From Nitrospirota bacterium (GTDB lineage: Bacteria > Nitrospinota > Nitrospinia > Nitrospinales > Nitrospinaceae): DNA of 6,040 nucleotides. The stretch is taken from NCBI GenBank assembly GCA_030600405.1, contig JAUVMD010000094.1:1-6040 (forward strand). Direction: 5' to 3'. Position numbers and translations under genes: made by a program. The notes below the pieces were generated by a model. That model was not told where the DNA came from. It was given only the letters and a program-made list of their open reading frames with translations, and did not search any database. This document shows, one piece after another, positions 1 through 5,081 of this stretch (position 1 is its first letter; the number at the start of each line of letters is the position of its first letter).

Positions 1-2
1 GT

Positions 3-896
3 GGCAACGAGGATGTGGTCATGCGGATTTTAGCGGCCAACAAACCCCTTCCTCTTAGAAAAATGAATTTTTCTAAACGAGATGAAAAATTGATGAAAGC
101 CAGCGTAACAAAACCGTATGGGCTTGTCCTTGTGGTGGGGCCGACTGGGTCCGGCAAGACAACCACTCTGCATTCGGCTTTGGGTTATATCAATACTCCC
201 AAAAAGAAAATTTGGACAGCAGAGGATCCTGTGGAAATCACCCAGCGGGGTCTCCGGCAGGTACAGATGCATAATAAAATCGGTTTGGATTTCGCTCGTA
301 CCTTGCGCTCGTTTTTGAGGGGCGACCCCGATGTCATCATGGTAGGAGAAATGCGCGATGTGGAAACCTGCTCCATTGGCTTGGAAGCTTCCCTGACCGG
401 GCACTTGGTTATGAGTACCCTACATACCAATTCGGCTCCTGAAACAGTCACACGACTGATCGACATGGGAATGAATCCCATCAATTTTTCCGATGCCCTG
501 ATTTTGATTGTTGCTCAGCGACTGGTTAAAACACTGTGTAAACACTGCAAGAAAGACTATCATCCTTCGCGTGACGAATTCGATATGCTGGCAAATGAAT
601 ACGGCCGCATTGAATTCCTGAAGCTAGGTGTTAAATATAGCGATGACTTCAAGCTGAAAAAACCCGTGGGATGCAAACACTGTGGTCAAAGTGGTTATTT
701 GGGGCGTACGGGTTTATTCGAATTACTTGAAGGGACACCATCGATCAAGCGGTTAATCATGCGGAGGGCCTTGGTAGAGGAAATTCAGGAACAAGCTGCT
801 CAAGACGGTATGACGACTTTAAAGCAGGATGGCATCCAAAAAATCCTTAAAGGACAATGTGATTATAAGCAGGTTTCAGCAGTGTGTGTGGGGTAA
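3..896 (+). CDS. GspE/PilB-family secretion or pilus assembly ATPase, C-terminal part (5' truncated)
   Basis: This is the C-terminal ATPase core of a cytoplasmic GspE/PulE/PilB-type motor, which forms a hexamer and drives type II secretion or type IV pilus assembly. The reading frame is open to the left edge, and its first residues (GNEDVVMRIL) match the family's segment before the ATPase core, so the GTG at 15 and ATG at 21 are internal and the N-terminus lies outside the window. Visible motifs in order: Walker A GPTGSGKT (138-161), the acidic AEDPVE box, a Walker B region with DVIMVGE (330-350) followed by MRD, the His box STLHTN, and two CxxC pairs (CKHC at 537-548 and 672-683) forming the zinc-binding tetracysteine of GspE/PilB. 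This pattern separates it from PilT-type retraction ATPases, which lack the zinc site. The usual FLRQDPD is FLRGDPD here, a small deviation. GspE and PilB roles cannot be separated without the N-terminus and partner genes. Confidence 0.93.
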   Translation, partial: GNEDVVMRILAANKPLPLRKMNFSKRDEKLMKASVTKPYGLVLVVGPTGSGKTTTLHSALGYINTPKKKIWTAEDPVEITQRGLRQVQMHNKIGLDFARTLRSFLRGDPDVIMVGEMRDVETCSIGLEASLTGHLVMSTLHTNSAPETVTRLIDMGMNPINFSDALILIVAQRLVKTLCKHCKKDYHPSRDEFDMLANEYGRIEFLKLGVKYSDDFKLKKPVGCKHCGQSGYLGRTGLFELLEGTPSIKRLIMRRALVEEIQEQAAQDGMTTLKQDGIQKILKGQCDYKQVSAVCVG

Positions 897-962
897 GTTT
901 TTGGCGGGTTACCTTTAGGGGTAGCTTATATTTCCCATCCCGAGTACCGATTAAGAATTAAA
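897..962 (+). other. Short gap with continuous open frame between the ATPase and the receiver gene
   Basis: These 66 bases separate the two plus-strand genes. The ATPase frame stays open after its TAA (894-896) for 22 codons and runs straight into the receiver gene. No strong terminator hairpin is seen: the best pairing is TACC (910-913) with GGTA (920-923). A TATATT at 927-932 resembles a -10 box but has no good -35 at the right distance. No clear Shine-Dalgarno sequence precedes 963. Co-transcription with the ATPase gene is therefore the simplest reading. Confidence 0.5.
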
Positions 963-2012
963 TTGAATCAGACCAAAGAAAAGACAAAGTACAAGATTCT
1001 GGTGGTCGATGATGAAAAAAAAATTCTAATCGTTGCCCGCAAGATTTTTCGATCCGCAGGATATGATGTGGAAGTTTGTCTCGATCCCGAAGAAGCGGCC
1101 GAAATTGTGGCCAACCGGGGACCGGTGGCAGTTTTGTTTGCAGATGACCGAATGCCGGGTATGCGCGGTACCGAATTGTTGGAGCAGGTAAAGCGGGTTT
1201 CCCCATCTACTGTCAGGGTTTTGACTACTGCTTATTACGATCAGCAACTCATTGAGGATATCGTCAACAAGGGAGAAGCGTTCCGCTTTGTCAAAAAACC
1301 GATAGACTTCAACAAAGTCCTCAAAGTTATCCGGGAATGTGTGGAGCAATATGAGGTCAATCGAAAGTCCCTGGATTTTCAGAATTCCATTAAAAATCTC
1401 ACTCACGATAACCATACGCTGAAGGAGGAGACGGAGGAGCTGTCTCAAAAAATCAGCAAACTGAAAAAAAAGATTACGATGGTTATGGCTCTGGCCGTCC
1501 TGGTTATTGGCGCTGCCGCGGTTTTTAATTTTTACGGGGAATTTCAACGCCAGGAGATTCTCAGGGAAACCAGTGTTACTTTGGGTGATTGGATTGTCTA
1601 TGATAATGGTACTGCCTTGGATTCGGTAAACCGTCTGATGTGGATGACTCAGGATTTTCGGAATATTGAGAGAAGATATCCCGCTTCCTGGGAGGAAGCC
1701 CGAGATTGGGTTCAATTGATGAATGCCAAACGGTTTGGTGGATATCGTGATTGGAGAGTGCCGGCCATCGAAGAGTACAAACTGACCTTTGATTCCGATC
1801 GGACACGATTGGCCTTCGATAAAAATAAGGATTATCCCGTTGGCTACCCAAAAGCGTTTCAGGATGGTGGAGGGTATGGGTACTGGGCAATGGATGAAGT
1901 CGGTGATGAGTCTGCCAAGTATTTCTTTTTTGCCGGGGGGTACGATAAGACGGCACCCAAGGATTATAACAGTCCGACCATGAGTGTCCGCCTGGTTCGA
2001 ACCGTTAAGTAA
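963..2012 (+). CDS. Membrane-anchored receiver-domain protein with C-terminal DUF1566 (Lcl_C-like) domain
   Basis: The 349-residue protein has four parts. Residues 10-130 are a response-regulator receiver domain with the acidic pair D16/D17, phosphoacceptor D61 (DDRMPGM context), T89 and K112 before proline, so it looks phosphorylatable. Residues about 133-170 are rich in K, E and L and look like a coiled coil. Residues 171-191 form one transmembrane helix preceded by KLKKK, which by the positive-inside rule puts the receiver in the cytoplasm and the C-terminus outside. Residues about 209-349 match DUF1566, with DNGTALD, RLMWM, SWEEARDW, GGYRDWRVP and a final SVRLVR. Related domains end Legionella collagen-like adhesins; the role here is unknown. 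There is no DNA-binding or enzymatic output domain. The start is TTG at 963 because no ATG, GTG or CTG lies in frame between the previous stop and the receiver; the ribosome-binding site is poor. The 3' end overlaps the opposite-strand formyltransferase gene by 8 bp. Confidence 0.88.
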   Translation: MNQTKEKTKYKILVVDDEKKILIVARKIFRSAGYDVEVCLDPEEAAEIVANRGPVAVLFADDRMPGMRGTELLEQVKRVSPSTVRVLTTAYYDQQLIEDIVNKGEAFRFVKKPIDFNKVLKVIRECVEQYEVNRKSLDFQNSIKNLTHDNHTLKEETEELSQKISKLKKKITMVMALAVLVIGAAAVFNFYGEFQRQEILRETSVTLGDWIVYDNGTALDSVNRLMWMTQDFRNIERRYPASWEEARDWVQLMNAKRFGGYRDWRVPAIEEYKLTFDSDRTRLAFDKNKDYPVGYPKAFQDGGGYGYWAMDEVGDESAKYFFFAGGYDKTAPKDYNSPTMSVRLVRTVK

Positions 2013-2790
2013 TATTTTTCTCTCCTTGCAAGTGCTCCTTGATCAAGGACGTGAGATGGCCGCTTTCCAACATTTCCTTAACTTTGGAAACCGCTTCCGG
2101 TGTGAAATCCTTTTTCAGGAAAAGTTTTCCATTCTGTTCTAAAGGCAAGGGTGCCCAATCACCCTGGAACCACTGGTGAACGACTTGTATCGTCAGGTCC
2201 ATTCCCAGAATCAGCGGTTTCCCCATCAAGCTTTGCTCCGCGTCTCCTTCTTCAATCTCAATGGTTCCCTGAGCTAAGATTTCCCCGGTATCAATGCCGG
2301 CATTGATCCTCAAGAGAGTCGCCCCCAGGCAATCCAGCCGCCCGTCATAAATCGGCCAGAAATTGCAGGACGAGCCCCGGTACTCTCCGGATAGTCCGAC
2401 GTGCAGGTTTATGATTCGGTTGGGGAAGCGGTCCATAATTTCCCGGCCGATCAAACTGCTTCCAAATAAAATGATAATTTCCGGCTGCTGGGCTTGCAGG
2501 GTTTTTAAAGTATCCGTGGAGTTTAGCTGGCCCGTGGCAATGGGGATGATCTGGGGCCGATTTTTTCGTGCCCACAATTCTGAGTCTGCAAAGGTGTTTT
2601 GTTCATATTCCTTGCGCCGCCGGAAAAACCACTCCCAGGCTTCGCGATGCTTGGGTAAACCAGGAGTGAAATTTGGGTAAGTCACCTCTTCAAGGAACAC
2701 GCATTCAATAGAGAATTCCCGGTTCAGCCGATTGACAAAATATCGGTGTCTCAAATCCGGCCCGGTGATGAGCGCGATTTTTGATTTCAT
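2005..2790 (-). CDS. Formyltransferase-family protein (10-formyl-THF dependent type), substrate unknown
   Basis: The protein has 261 residues. The catalytic half of the formyltransferase fold shared by PurN, Fmt and sugar formyltransferases is clear: PEIIILFGSSLIG (103-115), then INLHVG with N128 and H130, the YRG loop (137-139), and GIDTGEI with D167. The N-x-H...D triad spacing (37 residues from H to D) is near that of PurN. This family moves a formyl group from 10-formyltetrahydrofolate to an amine. The N-terminal half differs from Fmt and PurN: residues about 36-80 form an aromatic, charged stretch (for example EAWEWFFRRRKEY), and there is no Fmt C-terminal OB domain, so the substrate may be a small molecule or sugar rather than Met-tRNA. 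ATG at 2790 is preceded by AAGG (2797-2800), six bases upstream. It is probably the third gene of a minus-strand operon, 19 bp after the DJ-1-like gene. Confidence 0.82.
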   Translation of the reverse strand: MKSKIALITGPDLRHRYFVNRLNREFSIECVFLEEVTYPNFTPGLPKHREAWEWFFRRRKEYEQNTFADSELWARKNRPQIIPIATGQLNSTDTLKTLQAQQPEIIILFGSSLIGREIMDRFPNRIINLHVGLSGEYRGSSCNFWPIYDGRLDCLGATLLRINAGIDTGEILAQGTIEIEEGDAEQSLMGKPLILGMDLTIQVVHQWFQGDWAPLPLEQNGKLFLKKDFTPEAVSKVKEMLESGHLTSLIKEHLQGEKNIT

Positions 2791-2796
2791 AGGAAA

Positions 2797-2800
2797 CCTT
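2797..2800 (-). promoter_or_regulatory. Weak ribosome-binding site of the formyltransferase gene
   Basis: On the minus strand AAGG lies six bases before the ATG at 2790, inside the 19-bp gap after the DJ-1-like gene. The match is short, consistent with translation helped by the upstream gene. Confidence 0.4.
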
Positions 2801-2809
2801 CGAATCGTG

Positions 2810-3355
2810 TTATTCCAATGCGCTTAAAACAGTACTCGCGAATTCCATCGCGGCTTCCGGCCCCGAGGCGGTAATGACCTTTCCGTCTTGAACGACTGGG
2901 AAGTTGGCGAGTGTCAGGCCAGCTTCCTCCAGCTCCGATAGAAACTTTTCATCCTCCGGTCCTGCCGCTTCGCCGGACAAAAGAGAAGCCCGGGCCAGAA
3001 CGGCCACGCCCAATTCAATGGCGCCGATCACCCGCTCCGCACGAAAATGATCCGTCAGGATTTGAGGAAGAATAGTGTCATCCCACAGGGATTTCGGGGC
3101 GCCTTTGCCACCCATGACTAGGACGGCATCATATTTCCCGGAAACACCTTTCTGTTTGTCCCAGTCGACCAGCATGCCGTCGGGCGTAAACCGGGTTTTA
3201 TTCATTCCCACGGCCTCCTGACCTGATTTGGACAGAACGATAATTCGCGGACCGGCGGCCTTCAACACCTCAAGCGTATCAAACAACTCCTGCTCCTGAA
3301 ACTGGCTTTTAGGAATAACGATCAGAATGTTTTTTGATTTGAGGCCCACGATCAA
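2810..3355 (-). CDS. DJ-1/PfpI-family protein lacking the catalytic cysteine
   Basis: About 181 residues with the DJ-1/PfpI flavodoxin-like (class I glutamine amidotransferase-like) fold. Landmarks: first strand NILIVIP (9-15), the family's acidic residue within FQEQEL (19-24), strand plus loop YDAVLVMGG (75-83) followed by APKSLWDD, the nucleophile-elbow region VIGAIELGVAVLA (109-121), and a terminal ASGPEAAMEFA. In active members the elbow reads A-I-C-H/A-G; here the cysteine is Glu (E114, codon at 3014-3016) and the next residue is Leu. The whole protein contains no cysteine, so it cannot use the family's usual thiol chemistry, whether protease, glyoxalase, deglycase or redox sensor. A binding or chaperone role is possible but unproven. 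Start choice is uncertain: TTG at 3355 or GTG at 3349, with an in-frame TAA two codons upstream of the TTG and no clear ribosome-binding site. It begins 16 bp after the rhodanese stop, so translational coupling is likely. Confidence 0.85.
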   Translation of the reverse strand: MIVGLKSKNILIVIPKSQFQEQELFDTLEVLKAAGPRIIVLSKSGQEAVGMNKTRFTPDGMLVDWDKQKGVSGKYDAVLVMGGKGAPKSLWDDTILPQILTDHFRAERVIGAIELGVAVLARASLLSGEAAGPEDEKFLSELEEAGLTLANFPVVQDGKVITASGPEAAMEFASTVLSALE

Positions 3356-3371
3356 TAGTTAGAGAGGGGTT

Positions 3372-3686
3372 TTATTGTTCTGAAGGATAATTCATCTGCC
3401 AGGCTTCATAGCCGCCGATCATGCTGTGAACATCCTTGAAACCTTTAGACATCAAGTATCCTGCGGCTCCCTGGCTGGAAATTCCGTGGTAGCAACACAC
3501 GACCAGGGTTTTTTGTTTGTCCAGTTGATCAGTCACTTGCTCCACGTTTTGTTCGTTTAAGGAGAGAGCGGAAGGGATATGGCCCATCGCGTAAGAAGCC
3601 GGGTCGCGAATATCGACAATCGTTGCCGACCCCTCGGTAAGAAATTCATTCACTTTATGGATATCGATCTGGCTGATATTCGGCAT
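3372..3686 (-). CDS. glpE: Single-domain rhodanese, GlpE-type thiosulfate sulfurtransferase
   Basis: The 104-residue protein is a stand-alone rhodanese domain, close in length to E. coli GlpE (108 residues). It should carry sulfane sulfur as a cysteine persulfide in the cytoplasm, moving it from a donor such as thiosulfate to an acceptor. Visible features are the VDIRDPASYAMGHIPSA segment (24-40), the active-site loop C65-Y-H-G-I-S typical of GlpE, and the closing GGYEAW motif. A second cysteine (C64) sits next to the catalytic one. ATG at 3686 is well supported by GGAGA (3694-3698), seven bases upstream. It is the first gene of a probable operon with the DJ-1-like and formyltransferase genes. 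The symbol rests on family resemblance; the physiological donor and acceptor are not shown by the sequence. Confidence 0.88.
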   Translation of the reverse strand: MPNISQIDIHKVNEFLTEGSATIVDIRDPASYAMGHIPSALSLNEQNVEQVTDQLDKQKTLVVCCYHGISSQGAAGYLMSKGFKDVHSMIGGYEAWQMNYPSEQ

Positions 3687-3693
3687 AGAATAG

Positions 3694-3699
3694 TCTCCG
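3694..3699 (-). promoter_or_regulatory. Ribosome-binding site of the rhodanese gene
   Basis: On the minus strand this reads CGGAGA, with GGAGA placed seven bases before the ATG at 3686. It is the only strong Shine-Dalgarno match among the three minus-strand operon genes, which fits this gene leading the unit. Confidence 0.7.
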
Positions 3700-3806
3700 T
3701 GCTCCGGAATCCGGGGTTTACCGCTGTTTTTTAGATGATCCGGGTCGGGAAAAGGTCCCGGAAAAGATGAATAAATTGCAGAAATGGAAAATTCAAAGCT
3801 CTGTGG

Positions 3807-3823
3807 ATATCAAATTTTGATAT
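3807..3823. repeat. Perfect 17-bp palindrome (8-bp arms, 1-bp centre)
   Basis: The sequence ATATCAAATTTTGATAT has perfect 8-bp arms around one central base. It lies in the divergent promoter region and has the size of a dimeric repressor or activator site. The arm order (ATCAA...TTGAT) is the reverse of the FNR/CRP consensus, so it is not an FNR box. Binding factor unknown. Confidence 0.55.
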
Positions 3824-3840
3824 GATTGAAAACCTCAATC
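3824..3840. repeat. 17-bp inverted repeat (6-bp arms, 5-bp spacer) directly abutting the previous palindrome
   Basis: GATTGA (3824-3829) and TCAATC (3835-3840) are perfect complements around AAACC. The element begins at the base after the first palindrome ends and is also 17 bp long. The two elements do not share one consensus, so they may be sites for different proteins or diverged copies. Confidence 0.5.
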
Positions 3841-3847
3841 TGAATTC

Positions 3848-3862
3848 TTTATTTAAAATAAA
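3848..3862. repeat. 15-bp AT-only palindrome
   Basis: TTTATTT (3848-3854) and AAATAAA (3856-3862) are perfect arms around one A. It contains the -10-like TAAAAT (3854-3859). Because it is AT-only, a chance origin is much more likely than for the 17-bp palindrome. Confidence 0.35.
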
Positions 3863-3907
3863 TCAAATAGGGCCGGTTCGTTAATGGCGACCCGGTGACA
3901 ATAGATC

Positions 3908-3913
3908 AAGGAG
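3908..3913 (+). promoter_or_regulatory. Ribosome-binding site of the pentapeptide-repeat gene
   Basis: AAGGAG is ten bases before the ATG at 3924, and a second purine run (AAAGGG, 3917-3921) is closer. It supports the chosen start. Confidence 0.65.
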
Positions 3914-3923
3914 AAAAAGGGTA

Positions 3924-4442
3924 ATGGCGAATGAACAGCATGTGGAGTTGATTAAAAAAGGGCCGGAGGCCTGGAACCAATGGCGCGAACAAAATCCGAA
4001 TGAATCGATCGATCTTTCCGAAGCCGACCTCCGGGGGATGGCTCTAGCCAAGGCTAACCTCAAAGGCGCCAATCTCAAACAGGCCAAACTGCAATTTTCC
4101 AATCTGGCTGGGGCTTTATTGGAAGGCGCCAACCTGGAGCAGGCACGATTGCAGGAGGTGAACCTGCAAGGCGCACAATTGGAAAATGCCAACCTTAAAA
4201 AATGCAATCTCATGGAGTCCAACCTGCAAAGTACGAACTTGCAAAACGCAGATGTGCAGTCGGCTCAGTTCAATGAGGATGTGATGTTCGGGCAAACCAA
4301 TTTGAAAGGGGCCAATCTGCTGGACGCTTCGGGATTGAGTGCAATGCAGATTCAAACCTCCCTGGTGGATAAAGATACCCAACTCCCCGAGTACCTCAGC
4401 GACGATATGGAGGACGAAGATTTCATCAATAGTATGATTTGA
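3924..4442 (+). CDS. Pentapeptide-repeat protein
   Basis: The 172-residue protein is mostly a right-handed quadrilateral beta-helix built from five-residue repeats. About 18 tandem A(N/D)LxX-type repeats run without a break from residue 29 to 118 (IDLSE, ADLRG, ... ADVQS, AQFNE), interrupted by DVMFGQ and followed by two more (TNLKG, ANLLD) to residue 134. The leader (residues 7-28) has WNQWREQNP, a type of capping segment seen before such repeats in other bacteria. The tail has GLSAMQIQTSLVDKDTQLPEYL, a common ending of cyanobacterial and proteobacterial members, then a very acidic end (DDMEDED). There is no signal peptide or membrane helix, so it is probably cytoplasmic. Family members include the DNA-gyrase-protecting Qnr and MfpA proteins, but most have no known function, and nothing here specifically indicates gyrase binding. 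It appears to be monocistronic or the first gene before the PH-domain gene, 159 bp downstream. Confidence 0.9.
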   Translation: MANEQHVELIKKGPEAWNQWREQNPNESIDLSEADLRGMALAKANLKGANLKQAKLQFSNLAGALLEGANLEQARLQEVNLQGAQLENANLKKCNLMESNLQSTNLQNADVQSAQFNEDVMFGQTNLKGANLLDASGLSAMQIQTSLVDKDTQLPEYLSDDMEDEDFINSMI

Positions 4443-4542
4443 TCGGGTTCCCGGTGTTTTCTAATGCCGCCTTTCTGAATAATTTTCTCCGTCCAGGGCG
4501 ACCGGTTTTGTGAAATTCCGGGTAGAATCCCAATTTAACCTT

Positions 4543-4548
4543 TATACT
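4543..4548 (+). promoter_or_regulatory. Possible -10 element for the PH-domain gene
   Basis: TATACT matches TATAAT at five of six positions and is 54 bases before the proposed ATG (4602), giving room for a short leader with the ribosome-binding site. No convincing -35 is present at 16-18 bp, so the call is weak. Confidence 0.3.
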
Positions 4549-4587
4549 TGAATGAATGGGCGATTCCTCTTTTCAACGTAAAGTTAC

Positions 4588-4593
4588 AGGGAG
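4588..4593 (+). promoter_or_regulatory. Ribosome-binding site that decides the PH-domain gene start
   Basis: AGGGAG is eight bases upstream of ATG 4602. It favours that start over the in-frame TTG at 4548, which would add 18 residues and has no comparable site upstream. Confidence 0.7.
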
Positions 4594-4601
4594 ACACAGC
4601 G

Positions 4602-5081
4602 ATGGGTTACATCCACAAAAGTTTGCTGGACGGCGAAGAAATCGTTTATCTGACCCGGCGCCATAAAATTATTTTCGTTTACCCGGTGATCTGGTTACTT
4701 CTGTCGGCCATTCTTTTTGGGATCAAGTGGGTCTATGTGTTCAAACCGGAAATAAATTTTGCCCTCGCGATTTTCAGCGGAATCTTTCTGGCGGCGGCCC
4801 TCATCCATGCCTTGGTGATATGGATTCATTACCTGTCCGCCGAGTTCGGGATTACCAACCAGCGCGTGATCGTCAAGGAAGGTTTCCTGAAAAGAAAAAC
4901 CATCGAAGTGTTTCTAACACGAGTGGAAAGCGTGCAGGTGGATCAAAGCATCTGGGGCCGGCTATTGAATTTTGGCACCATCATCGTCTCCGGAACCGGA
5001 GGCGTCAGCGATCCCCTCAGTATGATCCGTGCGCCGTTGGAGTTTAAAAAGCAGGTCCAACAACGCCTCGCTGGAATTTAA
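4602..5081 (+). CDS. Small membrane protein with bacterial PH domain (bPH2/DUF304, YdbS-like)
   Basis: The 159-residue protein starts MGYIHKSLLDGEEIVYLTRRH, a typical opening of bPH2 proteins. Two hydrophobic segments follow (residues about 23-47 and 51-78), forming a membrane hairpin. After this comes the PH-like domain (about 80-157) with the conserved run AEFGITNQRVIVKEGFLKR, the TRVESVQVDQSIWGRLLNFG segment that defines the family, and IVSGTGG. Such proteins sit in the inner membrane with the PH domain probably cytoplasmic; their molecular role is largely unknown, although two-PH relatives (YdbS/YdbT type) are common. This one has a single PH domain. The start at 4602 is chosen for its ribosome-binding site and because the family motif begins there. 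Its stop codon overlaps that of the opposite-strand umuC within TTAA (5078-5081). Confidence 0.88.
   Translation: MGYIHKSLLDGEEIVYLTRRHKIIFVYPVIWLLLSAILFGIKWVYVFKPEINFALAIFSGIFLAAALIHALVIWIHYLSAEFGITNQRVIVKEGFLKRKTIEVFLTRVESVQVDQSIWGRLLNFGTIIVSGTGGVSDPLSMIRAPLEFKKQVQQRLAGI

Larger units (their letters stand above)
3687..3923. other. Divergent intergenic region with promoter/operator-like content
   Basis: These 237 bases separate the leftward rhodanese operon from the rightward pentapeptide-repeat gene, so both promoters should lie here. The middle (about 3765-3870) is clearly more AT-rich than the flanking genes. It holds five short inverted repeats: CCGGAATCCGG (3704-3714), CGGGA-5-TCCCG (3746-3760), and the three listed separately. 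A plus-strand TAAAAT (3854-3859) and TATGAT (3821-3826) each match five of six -10 bases, but neither has a good -35 at 16-18 bp. No coding sequence longer than a few codons is credible here. Confidence 0.6.
4443..4601 (+). other. Intergenic spacer between pentapeptide-repeat and PH-domain genes
   Basis: These 159 bases hold no credible gene. CGGGTTCCCG at 4444-4453 followed by GTGTTTT could mark transcript release, but its two-base centre allows only a three-pair stem with a four-base loop, so it is a poor terminator candidate. A possible -10 box lies at 4543-4548. Confidence 0.4.

Noticed and set aside
15..23. GTG 15 or ATG 21 as the start of the ATPase gene
   Set aside because: Conserved family sequence lies upstream in the same frame and the N-terminal domains are missing, so the gene starts outside the window.
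1026..1715. 229-codon minus-strand open frame opposite the receiver domain
   Set aside because: The plus strand encodes a recognisable receiver and DUF1566 protein; the reverse frame shows no domain.
3807..3823. FNR- or CRP-type operator
   Set aside because: FNR sites read TTGAT-N4-ATCAA; here the half-sites are in the opposite order with a different spacer.
3881..4382. Long minus-strand open frames (3881-4222 and 4116-4382) opposite the pentapeptide-repeat gene
   Set aside because: They are repetitive Leu/Cys/Gln-rich shadows of the repeat coding sequence, with no family motif or ribosome-binding site.
4444..4460. CGGGTTCCCG followed by GTGTTTT as an intrinsic terminator
   Set aside because: The two-base centre leaves only a three-pair stem once a loop is allowed, and the T-run is short and interrupted.
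4548..4601. Upstream TTG start for the PH-domain gene, adding 18 residues
   Set aside because: ATG 4602 has an AGGGAG at good spacing and fits the family N-terminus; the TTG overlaps the -10-like box.
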